A stretch of 64,000 nt of DNA from Streptomyces sp. V3I8. Its GTDB lineage: Bacteria > Actinomycetota > Actinomycetes > Streptomycetales > Streptomycetaceae. Position 1 is the first letter of the stretch; each line of letters begins with the position of its first letter. Under the pieces are notes generated by a model. The model was not told where the DNA came from. It made no database searches and saw only the letters and a list, made by a program, of their open reading frames with translations. The stretch is from assembly GCF_030817535.1 (NCBI RefSeq), contig NZ_JAUSZL010000002.1, forward strand, positions 7,626,001 through 7,690,000, read 5' to 3'. Made by a program: the position numbers and the translations under genes. Positions 8,260 to 17,299 of the stretch are shown here, in pieces.

Positions 8260-8934
8260 ATGTCGCGTGCTGCGTTGCTCGTCCTGGCCGACGGCCGGTT
8301 CCCCGCCGGGGGGTACGCCCACTCCGGTGGGGCCGAGGCGGCGGTCGGGGCCGGCCGGATCACCGGGGCGGTGGACCTGGAGGAGTTCTGCCGGGGGCGG
8401 TTGCACACGGCCGGACTCGTGTCGGCCTCGCTCGCCGCCGCTGCCGCGCTCGGGGTGGATCCGGTGGAGCTGGACCGGGCCGCCGATGCCCGTACGCCGT
8501 CTCCCGCGCTGCGGGTGGTCGCGCGCAAGCTGGGACGGCAGCTGATGCGGGCCGCCCGGGCGACCTGGCCCTCGCCCGAACTCGACGCGCTGGCCCGGGA
8601 GTTCCCCAAGGGAGCCCATCAGCCGGTGGTCCTCGGGCTGACCGCCCGGGCCGCGGGACTCGGGGCGGAGGACGCCGCGTACTGCGCCGCGTACGAGAGC
8701 GTGAGCGGGCCGGCGAGTGCGGTGGTGCGGTTGCTGAGCCTCGATCCGTTCGACGCGACCGGGGTGCTGGCGCGGATGAGTCCCGGGGTGGACCTGGTCG
8801 TGGATCAGGCGGTCGAGGCCGCGCGGGAAGCGGTCGCGGGTGGAATCGGGGTGCTGCCCGCGGCTTCCGCTCCGCTGCTGGAGGTCGGGGCGCAGGCACA
8901 TGCCGCCTGGGCCGTGCGGCTGTTCGCTTCGTAG
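8260..8934 (+). CDS. ureF: Urease accessory protein UreF
   Basis: The protein has 224 residues. The family signature [20 protein letters not shown] lies at the N-terminus. UreF is an all-helical scaffold that joins UreD and UreG in the nickel-loading complex. It lies in the order ureC-F-G-D, with no ureE between ureC and ureF. Confidence 0.95.
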   Translation: MSRAALLVLADGRFPAGGYAHSGGAEAAVGAGRITGAVDLEEFCRGRLHTAGLVSASLAAAAALGVDPVELDRAADARTPSPALRVVARKLGRQLMRAARATWPSPELDALAREFPKGAHQPVVLGLTARAAGLGAEDAAYCAAYESVSGPASAVVRLLSLDPFDATGVLARMSPGVDLVVDQAVEAAREAVAGGIGVLPAASAPLLEVGAQAHAAWAVRLFAS

Positions 8935-8962
8935 GGTCAAGGACCGACAAGGAGTGTCTCTC

Positions 8963-9643
8963 ATGCATCTCGACCACCACACCCACGACGGGCCCGCCGC
9001 CGTCAGCGCCGATGCCCAGCGGGCCGACGGGCGGCGCCGGGCCCTGCGGATCGGACTCGGAGGGCCCGTCGGGTCCGGGAAGACCGCCACCGTGGCCGCG
9101 CTGTGCCGGGCCCTGCGTGACGAGTGGTCGCTGGCCGTCGTCACCAACGACATCTACACGCGCGAGGACGCCGAGTTCCTGCTGCGTGAGGCCGTGCTGC
9201 CGCCCGAGCGGATCACCGCCGTCGAGACCGGCGCCTGCCCGCACACGGCGATCCGTGACGACATCTCCGCGAACCTCGAAGCGGTCGAGGACCTGGAGGA
9301 CGAGGTCGGGCCACTGGATCTGATCCTCGTCGAGTCGGGGGGCGACAACCTGACGGCGACCTTCTCGAAAGGGCTGGTCGACGCGCAGATCTTCGTGATC
9401 GACGTCGCGGGCGGGGACGACATCCCCCGCAAGGGCGGACCCGGGGTCACCACCGCCGATCTGCTCGTGGTCAACAAGACGGACCTGGCGCCGTACGTCG
9501 GCTCGGATCTCGCGCGGATGGCCGCCGACGCGAAGGCGCAGCGGGCCGAACTGCCCGTGGTGTTCCAGTCGTTGCGGGCCGGGAGCGGTGTCGGGGACGT
9601 CGCCGCCTGGGTGCGGGCACGGCTCGCCGCGTGGGCGGCATGA
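8963..9643 (+). CDS. ureG: Urease nickel-insertion GTPase UreG
   Basis: The protein has 226 residues. The P-loop [10 protein letters not shown] lies at about residues 33-42. The nickel-binding Cys-Pro-His motif is in [13 protein letters not shown] (about 91-98), and [12 protein letters not shown] is the guanine-specificity motif. The N-terminus [10 protein letters not shown] carries four histidines within eight residues, beyond the conserved core, which could bind nickel. UreG delivers nickel in complex with UreF and UreD. Its stop overlaps the ureD start in ATGA. Confidence 0.97.
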   Translation: MHLDHHTHDGPAAVSADAQRADGRRRALRIGLGGPVGSGKTATVAALCRALRDEWSLAVVTNDIYTREDAEFLLREAVLPPERITAVETGACPHTAIRDDISANLEAVEDLEDEVGPLDLILVESGGDNLTATFSKGLVDAQIFVIDVAGGDDIPRKGGPGVTTADLLVVNKTDLAPYVGSDLARMAADAKAQRAELPVVFQSLRAGSGVGDVAAWVRARLAAWAA

Positions 9644-10431
9644 CGGCCGGTGCCGCCGCGGTGCCCGGTACGGCCGGCGCCGTCGGCGTGCGGGCCGTCG
9701 CGCGGATCGGTGCCCGTCCGGACGGACGGGGCGGCACCGCGCTGCCCACCCTGGAGGGCGGCGGCCCGCTGGCCCTGCGGCGGACGCGGGCCGGCGGCTG
9801 CGAGGCCAGGGTCATGCTGGTCGGCGCGATGAGCGGGCCGCTGGGCGGCGATCGTTTCACCGTCTCGGCCGACGTGGCCGAGGGAGCCCGCCTGCACGTC
9901 GGATCGGCCGCGGCCACCATCGCGCTGCCCGGCCAGGCCAAGGGGGAGGCGCGCTACGACGTACGCCTCACGGTCGAGGCCGGCGCCGAACTGTGCTGGC
10001 TGCCCGAGCAGTTGATCTCCGCGGGTGGCAGTGAGCTGCGGATGACGACGAGGGTCGAGCTCGCCGAGGGTGCCCGGCTCACGCTGCGCGAGGAACAGGT
10101 TCTCGGACGGGCCGGCGAGGAGCCGGGACGGCTCACCAGCCGGCTCACCGTGCTGCTCGGCGGACAGCCGCTGCTCGACCAGGAGCTCTCCTGCGGGCCC
10201 GGGGCACCCGGCGGATGGGACGGTCCCGCCGTGCTCGGCGGGCACCGCGCGCTCGGCCAGCTCCTCGTCGTCCGTCCGCAGTACGCGTCCCGGCCGGTCG
10301 AGCCGCGGCTGCTGGGGGAGTGCGCCGCGCTCACCCCGCTCGCCGGCCCCGGCGCCCTGGTGACCGCCCTCGCCCCCGACGCCCTGCACCTGCGCCGGAC
10401 CCTCGACGAAGCGCTGCGCTCACTCGGCTGA
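9640..10431 (+). CDS. ureD: Urease accessory protein UreD
   Basis: The protein has 263 residues from the ATG that overlaps the ureG stop; a GTG 3 codons earlier is possible. It contains beta-rich UreD features ([48 protein letters not shown]). UreD bridges apo-urease and UreF/UreG. It is the last gene of the operon, followed by 180 bp without a gene. Confidence 0.93.
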   Translation: MTAGAAAVPGTAGAVGVRAVARIGARPDGRGGTALPTLEGGGPLALRRTRAGGCEARVMLVGAMSGPLGGDRFTVSADVAEGARLHVGSAAATIALPGQAKGEARYDVRLTVEAGAELCWLPEQLISAGGSELRMTTRVELAEGARLTLREEQVLGRAGEEPGRLTSRLTVLLGGQPLLDQELSCGPGAPGGWDGPAVLGGHRALGQLLVVRPQYASRPVEPRLLGECAALTPLAGPGALVTALAPDALHLRRTLDEALRSLG

Positions 10432-10570
10432 CGCCCGGCCGACGCAGCGCGGAAATACACCTCACCGCTGAACGGTCAGGGAGGTTCCGGTTATCGGATT
10501 GGCAAAGAAGACACATCGCCTCTGTTCTCAGGGACCTCACAGCCGAAAGGATCCCCGTACCGACCACGAC

Positions 10571-10598
10571 AGCAGCAGACGACAGCAGACGACAGCAG
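10571..10598. repeat. Short CAGCAGACGA-type direct repeats before aminopeptidase gene
   Basis: The leader reads as repeated AGCAGACGAC units (about three copies) immediately before the ribosome binding site of the aminopeptidase gene. Their effect is unknown. Confidence 0.5.
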
Positions 10599-10611
10599 GG
10601 GGAGAACTCTC

Positions 10612-12225
10612 TTGAGAGAGATGAGAAGGGTGACGGCGTTCGGCTCCGCCGGAGCGCTCGTCACGGCGACCCTGATAGCCGGCGCCGTCGCGGCCCCGAC
10701 GGCCAACGCGGACATCCGCCACGGCCAGAGCGGCCGCACCGCCCCGTACAGCCACAGCAGCCAGGCGCGCGGTGCCGAACTCGCCGCCGCCCGCGCGGCC
10801 AAGGCCGGGATCGACTGGCAGGACTGTCCGGCCGACTGGGGGATCGCGAAGCCCATCCAGTGCGGCTGGGTCACGGTGCCGCTCGACTACGCGAAGCCCG
10901 ACGGCAAGAAGATCAAGCTCGCCGTGGACCGCATCGGCAGCACCGGCACGAAGGCGGAGCGCCAGGGCGCCCTCGTCTACAACCCCGGCGGCCCCGGCGG
11001 CTCCGGACTGCGCTTCCCGACCCGGGTCACCAACAAGAACCCGCTGTGGGTGAACACCTCGAAGGCGTACGACTTCGTGGGCTTCGACCCGCGCGGCGTC
11101 GGCCACTCGGCGCCCATCTCCTGCGCCGACCCGCAGGAGTTCGTCAAGGCGCCCAAGCTCGACCCGGTGCCGGACTCCGAGGCCGACAAGCGCGTCCAGC
11201 GCAAGCTCGCCGCCGAGTACGCGGACGGCTGCGCCGAGCGCAGCGGCGCGATGCTGCCGCAGATGACGACCCCGAACACCGTCCGCGACCTGGACGTCAT
11301 CCGGGCCGCCCTCGGCGAGAGGAAGCTCAACTTCCTCGGTGTCTCGTACGGCACGTACATCGCCGCCGTCTACGGCACCCTGTACCCGGACCACGTGCGC
11401 CGCATGATCGCGGACAGCGTCGTGAACCCGTCGCGCGAGAAGATCTGGTACGAGGCCAACCTCGACCAGGACGTCGCCTTCGAGACGCGCTGGAAGGACT
11501 GGCAGGACTGGGTCGCCAGGAACGACGCGTCCTTCCACCTCGGCGACACCCGGGCGAAGGTCCAGGACCAGTGGCTGAAGCTGCGCGCCACCGCCAAGGA
11601 GAACCCCATCGGCGGTCTCGTCGGCCCGGCCGAACTCATCAGCTTCTTCCAGAGCGCGCCGTACTACGACTCGTCGTGGGTGCCGGTCGCGACCGTCTTC
11701 GGCAAGTACGTCGCCGGTGACACCCAGGCGCTCGTCGACGCCGCCGCGCCGGACCTCACCGACACCGCGGGCAACATCGCCTCGGAGAACGGCAACGCCG
11801 TCTACACGGCCGTCGAGTGCACCGACGCCAAGTGGCCCACCAGCTGGAAGAAGTGGGACCGCGACAACTCGAAGCTGCACAAGGACTATCCGTTCATGAC
11901 GTGGGCCAACGCCTGGCTGAACCTGCCGTGCGCGACCTGGCCCGCCAAGCAGCAGACCCCGCCGACCGTCAAGACCGGTAAGGGCCTGCCGCCCGTCCTG
12001 ATCGTGCAGTCCACGCGTGACGCGGCGACACCGTACGAGGGCGCCGTCGAACTGCACAAGCGGTTCAAGGGCTCCCGTCTGATCACGGAGAAGGGCGCGG
12101 GCTCGCACGGCGTGACCGGGCTCACCAACCCCTGTGTCAACGAGAAGGTGGAGACCTACCTGCTCACCGGCAAGGTCGGCGCGGTCGACGTGACGTGCGC
12201 GCCGCACGCCACGCCCAAGCCGTAG
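10612..12225 (+). CDS. Secreted tripeptidyl aminopeptidase (alpha/beta hydrolase)
   Basis: The protein has 537 residues. A signal peptide ends near TANA (about residue 34). The oxyanion-loop signature NPGGPGGSG and FDPRGVGHS precede the nucleophile elbow GVSYGTYIAAVYG (Ser about 244). The catalytic Asp (QSTRDAATP) and His (GAGSHGV) lie in the C-terminal TAP-like part. The family includes Streptomyces Tap/SlpD/SlpE, extracellular mycelium-associated enzymes that release tripeptides. The TTG start is 7 bases after GGGGGAG; an ATG 3 codons later would be badly spaced, so TTG is preferred. It is transcribed alone, with a hairpin after the stop. Confidence 0.92.
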   Translation: MREMRRVTAFGSAGALVTATLIAGAVAAPTANADIRHGQSGRTAPYSHSSQARGAELAAARAAKAGIDWQDCPADWGIAKPIQCGWVTVPLDYAKPDGKKIKLAVDRIGSTGTKAERQGALVYNPGGPGGSGLRFPTRVTNKNPLWVNTSKAYDFVGFDPRGVGHSAPISCADPQEFVKAPKLDPVPDSEADKRVQRKLAAEYADGCAERSGAMLPQMTTPNTVRDLDVIRAALGERKLNFLGVSYGTYIAAVYGTLYPDHVRRMIADSVVNPSREKIWYEANLDQDVAFETRWKDWQDWVARNDASFHLGDTRAKVQDQWLKLRATAKENPIGGLVGPAELISFFQSAPYYDSSWVPVATVFGKYVAGDTQALVDAAAPDLTDTAGNIASENGNAVYTAVECTDAKWPTSWKKWDRDNSKLHKDYPFMTWANAWLNLPCATWPAKQQTPPTVKTGKGLPPVLIVQSTRDAATPYEGAVELHKRFKGSRLITEKGAGSHGVTGLTNPCVNEKVETYLLTGKVGAVDVTCAPHATPKP

Positions 12226-12248
12226 CGCGGACCGGCACGGCGACGGAC

Positions 12249-12275
12249 GGGGGCGGCCGCGCAATGGCCGCCCCC
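12249..12275 (+). terminator. Hairpin after aminopeptidase gene
   Basis: GGGGGCGGCC pairs perfectly with GGCCGCCCCC around a 7-base loop. There is no U-tract, as is common in Streptomyces. It lies between convergent genes. Confidence 0.7.
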
Positions 12276-12280
12276 GCTCG

Positions 12281-12334
12281 TGTTCCGGTCCCCGCCTGTG
12301 TTCCGGTCCCCACCTGTGTCCCGGTCTCCGTCCG
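12281..12334. repeat. Three 18-bp tandem repeats
   Basis: TGTTCCGGTCCCCGCCTG and two variants follow head to tail at 12281, 12299 and 12317, decaying in the third copy. They lie between the terminator and the epimerase stop codon. Confidence 0.75.
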
Positions 12335-12346
12335 GGTCCCGGGCCC

Positions 12347-13381
12347 TCAGGCCCCGCGCCCCGCGAGCCAGGCGTCCTCGGCCGCGTAGTCGAAGAGGTC
12401 GCCGTACGCCGCGACCATCTTCGGGTACGTCTCCCGCCAGTCCCCCTCCGCCAGCCGGCGCTCGATCCAGGCGACCGTCTCCGGCAGCCGGTCGGCGTAC
12501 CGCGTCACCGCCCGGTAACCCAGCTCCCGCTCCGCCGCCGTCATGTCGCAGATCATCGGGTGCGGCACCGACCACGGGGTGTCGCCCACGCCCGGCGCCG
12601 GAGGCGGCCCGTCGACCAGGACGGTCTCGTTCCCGATCCCCATCACGGTGTCGACGGCCGCCGCGATCTCCGCGACCGTGGGCACGTCGGGGTCCACCGC
12701 GTTGAGCACGCGGGTACCCGGCCGGGCGGCGGCCAGCCGGACCAGCTCCGCGATGTTGTGGACACCCGCCGGATGGAAACGGCTCTCCCCGCCGTACGCG
12801 AGGACGCGCCGCCCGCGGCCGTCCAGGTTGCGCTTGACGAAGTACAGCTCGCGGGGGGTGCGGCAGTGCGGCCCGTGGACGGCGCCGGCCCGCAGCAGCG
12901 TGGTCGGCAACACGTCCGAGGCGGCGAGCAGTTCGCGCTCCAGCGCCGCCTTGCGGGTACTGTACGAGAAGTCGCCGGGCGCGACCGTGCGCTGGTCCTC
13001 CGTCAGGGGCACCGGGTAGGCGGGGAACCCGGCCGGCTCCTCCTGCGTGTCGAAGTTGCGGCCCTCGCCGTCCTCGTACACCGACACGCTGGAGATCACC
13101 ACGGCCGAACCGATCCGGCCGGCCAGCGCGGTCAGCTGCCGCCCGTGCTCCGGCCCGAACGCCACCATGTCCACCAGCACGTCGCACCCGTCGCCGACCG
13201 CGGCGGCCAGCGCGGAGCCGTCGGCGCGGTCCACCCGCGCGACGCGTACCCGCCCGGGCCAGTCCCCGTCCCGTCCGCCACCCCGCGAGAGGGCGGTCAC
13301 CTCCCAGCCGTCCCGGGCCAGCACGCCCACGGCCACCCGTCCGATCTGCCCCGTCGCCCCGATCACCACAGCTCGTTTCAT
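12347..13381 (-). CDS. NAD-dependent epimerase/dehydratase-like protein
   Basis: The protein has 344 residues and an extended-SDR Rossmann fold: the nucleotide motif VIGATGQIGRVAVG lies at 6-19, VDMVAFG at about 90, and SSVSVYEDGEG at about 115-125. The usual YxxxK appears as YSTRKAA (about 163-168). The family covers sugar-nucleotide epimerases and isoflavone-reductase-like enzymes; the substrate is not clear from sequence. It has no operon partner. Confidence 0.85.
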   Translation of the reverse strand: MKRAVVIGATGQIGRVAVGVLARDGWEVTALSRGGGRDGDWPGRVRVARVDRADGSALAAAVGDGCDVLVDMVAFGPEHGRQLTALAGRIGSAVVISSVSVYEDGEGRNFDTQEEPAGFPAYPVPLTEDQRTVAPGDFSYSTRKAALERELLAASDVLPTTLLRAGAVHGPHCRTPRELYFVKRNLDGRGRRVLAYGGESRFHPAGVHNIAELVRLAAARPGTRVLNAVDPDVPTVAEIAAAVDTVMGIGNETVLVDGPPPAPGVGDTPWSVPHPMICDMTAAERELGYRAVTRYADRLPETVAWIERRLAEGDWRETYPKMVAAYGDLFDYAAEDAWLAGRGA

Positions 13382-13466
13382 GGAGCGACCGTAGGACGCC
13401 GGACGCCCGGGAACCCGGCCGATTAGCTGTGGGCAGAGCGGCCGGGCGGCGGGGCCGGGGCGGGCG

Positions 13467-14198
13467 TCAGCGCTGGGGCAGGCGCGGGAACTTGCGGGAC
13501 CTCGCCTGCGCCGCCTTCTCGGCGGCCGCCTCGGCCTTCACGTCCGAGGCGTACCGGTCCACGTACTCCTGCTCGGAGAGGTTGAGGATCGCGTACATGA
13601 TCTCGTCGGTGATGGCGCGCAGGATCGCCTTCTCGCCCTCCATGCCGGCGTAGCGGGAGAAGTCGAGGGGTTCGCCGAAGCGGATCGCCACCGGGTGGAC
13701 CTTGGGGATCTTCCGGCCGGGCGGCTGCGCCTCGAAGGTGCCGATCATCGCGCACGGGACGACGGGCACCCCGGCCCTGAGCGCCATCACCGCGACGCCG
13801 ACCTTGCCCTTGTAGAGGCGGCCGTCGTGCGAGCGGGTGCCCTCCGGGTAGATGCCGAGCAGCTCGTCCTTGCTCAGCACGCCGAGCCCCTCACGGATCG
13901 CCGCCTGGCCGGCCTCCTTGCCGGAGCGGTCCACCGGGATCTGCCCGACGGCGTGGAAGAAGGCCGCCGTCAGCCTTCCCTTGATGCCGGGCCCCGTGAA
14001 GTACTCGGCCTTGGCGAGGAACGTGATGCGCCGCTTGAGGATCGCGGGCATCAGGAAGTGGTCCGCGAACGACAGGTGGTTGCCCGCGACGATGGCGGCT
14101 CCCGTCGCGGGTACGTGCTCCAGCCCCTCGATCCGGGGCCGGAAGACCAGCCGCAACAGCGGTCCCAAAATCACGTACTTCAGGACGTAATAGAACAA
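13467..14198 (-). CDS. 1-acylglycerol-3-phosphate O-acyltransferase (PlsC family)
   Basis: The protein has 243 residues. The acyltransferase motifs are clear: NHLSFAD (HX4D, about residue 43), the IYPEGTRS block (about 120) and PVVPCAMIGTFE. The N-terminus FYYVLKYVILGPLLRLVF is a membrane-association helix. The chosen TTG has GAGGAG 7 bases upstream; a further TTG 11 codons earlier lacks a site. It transfers acyl groups to lysophosphatidate in phospholipid synthesis. The C-terminal tail is Ala/Glu-rich. Confidence 0.9.
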   Translation of the reverse strand: MFYYVLKYVILGPLLRLVFRPRIEGLEHVPATGAAIVAGNHLSFADHFLMPAILKRRITFLAKAEYFTGPGIKGRLTAAFFHAVGQIPVDRSGKEAGQAAIREGLGVLSKDELLGIYPEGTRSHDGRLYKGKVGVAVMALRAGVPVVPCAMIGTFEAQPPGRKIPKVHPVAIRFGEPLDFSRYAGMEGEKAILRAITDEIMYAILNLSEQEYVDRYASDVKAEAAAEKAAQARSRKFPRLPQR

Positions 14199-14397
14199 CG
14201 GGTGGCTCCTCGCTTCGCCGGATCGGCTCAAACGCCGCGTTCTAGCTGGTCAGTAGGTGTGTTGCGGGACGCCAGTGTATGTGAGGCGCCGTCCCCTGCA
14301 ACCGCCTGAGATCGGACTCGTGCCGGCCGGTGCCACCGCCCGGCACCACCCGCCGGCGCGGCGGCCGGCTCGTTCCCGGCGGCCCGCGCACCCGCTC

Positions 14398-15519
14398 TCA
14401 GCCGTGATGCGGGCGCTGCTCCTGCCGTGGGGCGTCGCCGTCCCACGCGTCGGCCACCGCGGACAGGTCGTCGAGCAGCCGCCGGGTGTCCGCCGTCATA
14501 CCGCCCAGCACCGGCGCGGTCTCGTACCCGCTGCGCACGAGGGCCCGGGCCAGCCGGCGGTGCGCCGCCTCCGCCGTGTCCAGGGCGCGGCGGCGCTCGT
14601 CGGCCGCGTCCCGCCGCGAGGCCAGGACGTCACCGGCCGCCCGCAACTGCGGTGCCAGGACGCCCGGTACGGAGTCCGGGAGCCGGGCCGCCTCGGACAG
14701 CGAGCGCGTGATCGCCCTGATGTGCTCGGTGATCCGGTCCCAGGTGAAGTCCCAGTCGGCGGGCGGGGGCGGCTCCGCCGAACGGCGCAGCTTCCGTCCC
14801 GGGTTGAAGCGGTAGCTCTCGTCCGACCAGCGGCGCGCGCTCCGCAGCTCCGTCACCACGTCCGCCAGCCGCACCGCGCCGTCGTACCAGCCGCGGGCGC
14901 GCTCCTGGTCGTACGGCCCCTCGACGCCGTCGGCGACCGTGTGCAGCAGGTCGGCGCAGTCCTGCGGCAGCCGCTCGCGCAGCCGGTGGACGCGCCGGGA
15001 GTGGACCGGCGGCAGGACACCGGCGTTCACCGCGACACCGATGGCCGCGCCGAGCAGGGTCTCCAGGAGCCGGTGCAGGATGTCGAAACCGCTGGACGAG
15101 CCGTAGGCGAGGACGAACAGCGCGGCCGTCGGCGCGTACAGGCCCTGACTGCCGAGCCGCGCGTAGTTGCCGAGCAGCACGGTGAGGGGCAGGGCCAGTG
15201 CCATCGCGGCCATCGTGTGGTGGGTCAGTTCGAGGGCGCCGGCCGCGAGCAGGGTGCCGCCGCACACCACCACGACCTGCTGCAGGGCGGACAGGAGCGA
15301 GCGGTAGACGGTGCTCTGCACCAGGAACAGCGCGGTCCACGGCGCCAGCAGCGCCATCGGCGCGTTCCACCACCAGCCGGCGACCGCCCAGGCCAGCAGT
15401 GCGGCGCCGGCCGCCTTGAGCGACTGGACCGCCGTGTCGCGCTCGGGCCCGGACTCCGTGACGCACCTGCGCACCGAACGCCCGACGGCGGTGGCCTCAT
15501 AGGTGAGGGCGTGCCACAC
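14398..15519 (-). CDS. FUSC/aromatic-acid-exporter-like membrane protein
   Basis: The protein has 373 residues from a GTG (MWHALTYEATAVGRSV). The N-terminal half has about six membrane helices with the family-like WWWNAPMALLAPWTALFLVQ. The C-terminal half is soluble and helical, rich in Arg and Glu (DWDFTWDRITEHIRAI). This matches FUSC_2/ArAE-type proteins, a family with efflux members; the substrate is unknown. GGAAGG precedes the start. The gene is divergent from the alcohol dehydrogenase. The 199 bp between its stop and the acyltransferase start show nothing clear. Confidence 0.82.
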   Translation of the reverse strand: MWHALTYEATAVGRSVRRCVTESGPERDTAVQSLKAAGAALLAWAVAGWWWNAPMALLAPWTALFLVQSTVYRSLLSALQQVVVVCGGTLLAAGALELTHHTMAAMALALPLTVLLGNYARLGSQGLYAPTAALFVLAYGSSSGFDILHRLLETLLGAAIGVAVNAGVLPPVHSRRVHRLRERLPQDCADLLHTVADGVEGPYDQERARGWYDGAVRLADVVTELRSARRWSDESYRFNPGRKLRRSAEPPPPADWDFTWDRITEHIRAITRSLSEAARLPDSVPGVLAPQLRAAGDVLASRRDAADERRRALDTAEAAHRRLARALVRSGYETAPVLGGMTADTRRLLDDLSAVADAWDGDAPRQEQRPHHG

Positions 15520-15694
15520 GTGATGCTTCCTTCCGTTCGTTCGGGCGGGGCTGCCGCAGGAGGCCCCGGGGGCGCCGGGTACCCGGCGCCCGAAGATCGG
15601 AACGGATGCTTCCGTCGCGTTCGGGGTGTCGGAAACCGAGGAAAGGGGACTCGGGCGGCGGAAGTGGCAGACGACCGGCTGGAGGAGCCCCACC

Positions 15695-16879
15695 ATGCGT
15701 GCACTGACCTGGCAGGGGAAGCGCGATGTCCGCGTGGAGACCGTCCCCGATCCGCGGATCGAGAAGCCCGACGACATCATCGTCAGGATCACGACGACCG
15801 GTCTGTGCGGTTCCGACCTCCACCTGTACGAACTCTTCGGCCCCTTCATCGACCCCGGCGACATCCTCGGCCACGAGCCCATGGGCATCGTGGAGGAGGT
15901 GGGCCCCGAGGTCACCGCCCTGGCCCCCGGCGACCGGGTGGTCATCCCCTTCAACGTCTCCTGTCGCGACTGCCACATGTGCGACCAGGGACTCCAGTCG
16001 CAGTGCGAGACGACCCAGGTCCGCGAGCGCGGCAGCGGTGGCAGCCTCTTCGGATACACCAAGCTGTACGGGCAGGTGCCGGGCGGACAGGCGGAGTTCC
16101 TGCGGGTGCCGTTCGGCAACCGGCTGCCCATCAAGGTGCCCGAGGGGCCGGCCGACGACCGCTACGTCTACCTCTCCGACGTCCTGCCCACCGCCTGGCA
16201 GGCCGTGGACTACGCGGCGATCCCGCCGGGCGGCAGCGTCACCGTGCTGGGCCTCGGGCCCATCGGGGACATGGCCGCCCGGATCGCCCGGCACCAGGGA
16301 GCCGGCCTGGTCATCGGCGTGGACCTCGTCAAGGAGCGCCTCACCCGCGCCAGCGCCCAAGGGGTCACGTGCTTCGACGCCCGGATGAACGGCAAGGACC
16401 TGGTGGCCGCCGTCCGTGACCTCACCGACGGACGCGGCACCGACGCGGTCATCGACGCCGTCGGCATGGAGGCGCACGGCGCGCCGTTCGCCAAGGCCGC
16501 CCAGTGGGTCACCGGCCTGCTGCCCGACGCGGTGGCGCAGCCGATGATGGAGAAGGCGGGGATCGACCGGCTGGGAGCCCTGTACACCGGTATCGAGCTC
16601 GTCCGCCGCGGCGGCACGCTCTCCATCTCCGGTGTCTACGGCGGAGCGGTCAGCCCGATGCCCCTCCTGACGATGTTCGACAAGCAGATCCAGGTGCGCA
16701 TGGGCCAGGCCAACGTGTGGCGCTGGGTGGACGACATCCTGCCGCTGCTCACGGACGAGGACCCGCTGGGCGTGGACACGTTCAAGACGCACGCCATGCC
16801 GCTCGAGGACGCGCCGAAGGCGTACGCGATGTTCCAGGCCAAGGAGGACGGAATGGTCAAGACCCTCCTGAAGCCGTGA
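15695..16879 (+). CDS. Zinc-dependent alcohol/formaldehyde-type dehydrogenase
   Basis: The protein has 394 residues. The catalytic zinc site is seen in GLCGSDLHLYE and GHEPMGIVEEVG. The structural-zinc cysteines are in CRDCHMCDQGLQSQC (about residues 89-103). The Rossmann motif is VTVLGLGPIGDMAARIA (about 180). Length and the long C-terminal part fit the glutathione-independent formaldehyde dehydrogenase-like branch of the MDR superfamily. It has the strong ribosome site GGAGGAG. A small acidic ORF follows 35 bp downstream and may be cotranscribed. Confidence 0.88.
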   Translation: MRALTWQGKRDVRVETVPDPRIEKPDDIIVRITTTGLCGSDLHLYELFGPFIDPGDILGHEPMGIVEEVGPEVTALAPGDRVVIPFNVSCRDCHMCDQGLQSQCETTQVRERGSGGSLFGYTKLYGQVPGGQAEFLRVPFGNRLPIKVPEGPADDRYVYLSDVLPTAWQAVDYAAIPPGGSVTVLGLGPIGDMAARIARHQGAGLVIGVDLVKERLTRASAQGVTCFDARMNGKDLVAAVRDLTDGRGTDAVIDAVGMEAHGAPFAKAAQWVTGLLPDAVAQPMMEKAGIDRLGALYTGIELVRRGGTLSISGVYGGAVSPMPLLTMFDKQIQVRMGQANVWRWVDDILPLLTDEDPLGVDTFKTHAMPLEDAPKAYAMFQAKEDGMVKTLLKP

Positions 16880-16914
16880 CGACGACCACCGCAGCAGTGA
16901 CGAGAGGAGCAGCG

Positions 16915-17082
16915 ATGACGCAGGAACCGACCCCGTCCCAGGCAGAGGGGGACCGGGGCGACGACGCCGAGAGTTCGTCCGCGGACGAGCGGGGCGGTCA
17001 GCAACCGGTGCGGCAGACCACGCCCTCCCAGGCGGAGGGGGACCGGGACGACGCCGGCGAGCAGGACGACGGCCGGGCCTGA
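16915..17082 (+). CDS. Small acidic disordered protein with internal repeat
   Basis: The protein has 55 residues, MTQEPTPSQAEGDRGDDAES and onward. The nonapeptide TPSQAEGDR occurs twice, about 30 residues apart. It is rich in Asp, Glu, Gln and Ser, with no hydrophobic core, so it is probably disordered. It has a good ribosome site (GAGAGGAG). I do not recognise a family. It lies between the dehydrogenase and catalase genes and may relate to oxidative or osmotic stress, but that is only context. Confidence 0.6.
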   Translation: MTQEPTPSQAEGDRGDDAESSSADERGGQQPVRQTTPSQAEGDRDDAGEQDDGRA

Positions 17083-17151
17083 CGGTCCGGCGAACGACGG
17101 AGGTGCCCGGGCACGTCCGGTCCACGGCGGCCCGGGCGCCCCTGACGGACC

Positions 17152-17185
17152 GGCCGCGGATCCGGTGGGACCCGGATCCGCGGCC
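17152..17185 (+). terminator. Perfect 14-bp hairpin before catalase
   Basis: GGCCGCGGATCCGG pairs with CCGGATCCGCGGCC around a 6-base loop. It ends the dehydrogenase and small-ORF unit. Confidence 0.72.
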
Positions 17186-17299
17186 TTCTCCCCGTCCGCT
17201 CCCCCGGATGGCGCAAAAGCATCGAAAACCGCTGGTGGGCAATGGTTCGGCCGTGAGTGTCAGGGGTACCCAGGCGTCCCCCCGACACTTGGAGACGCG

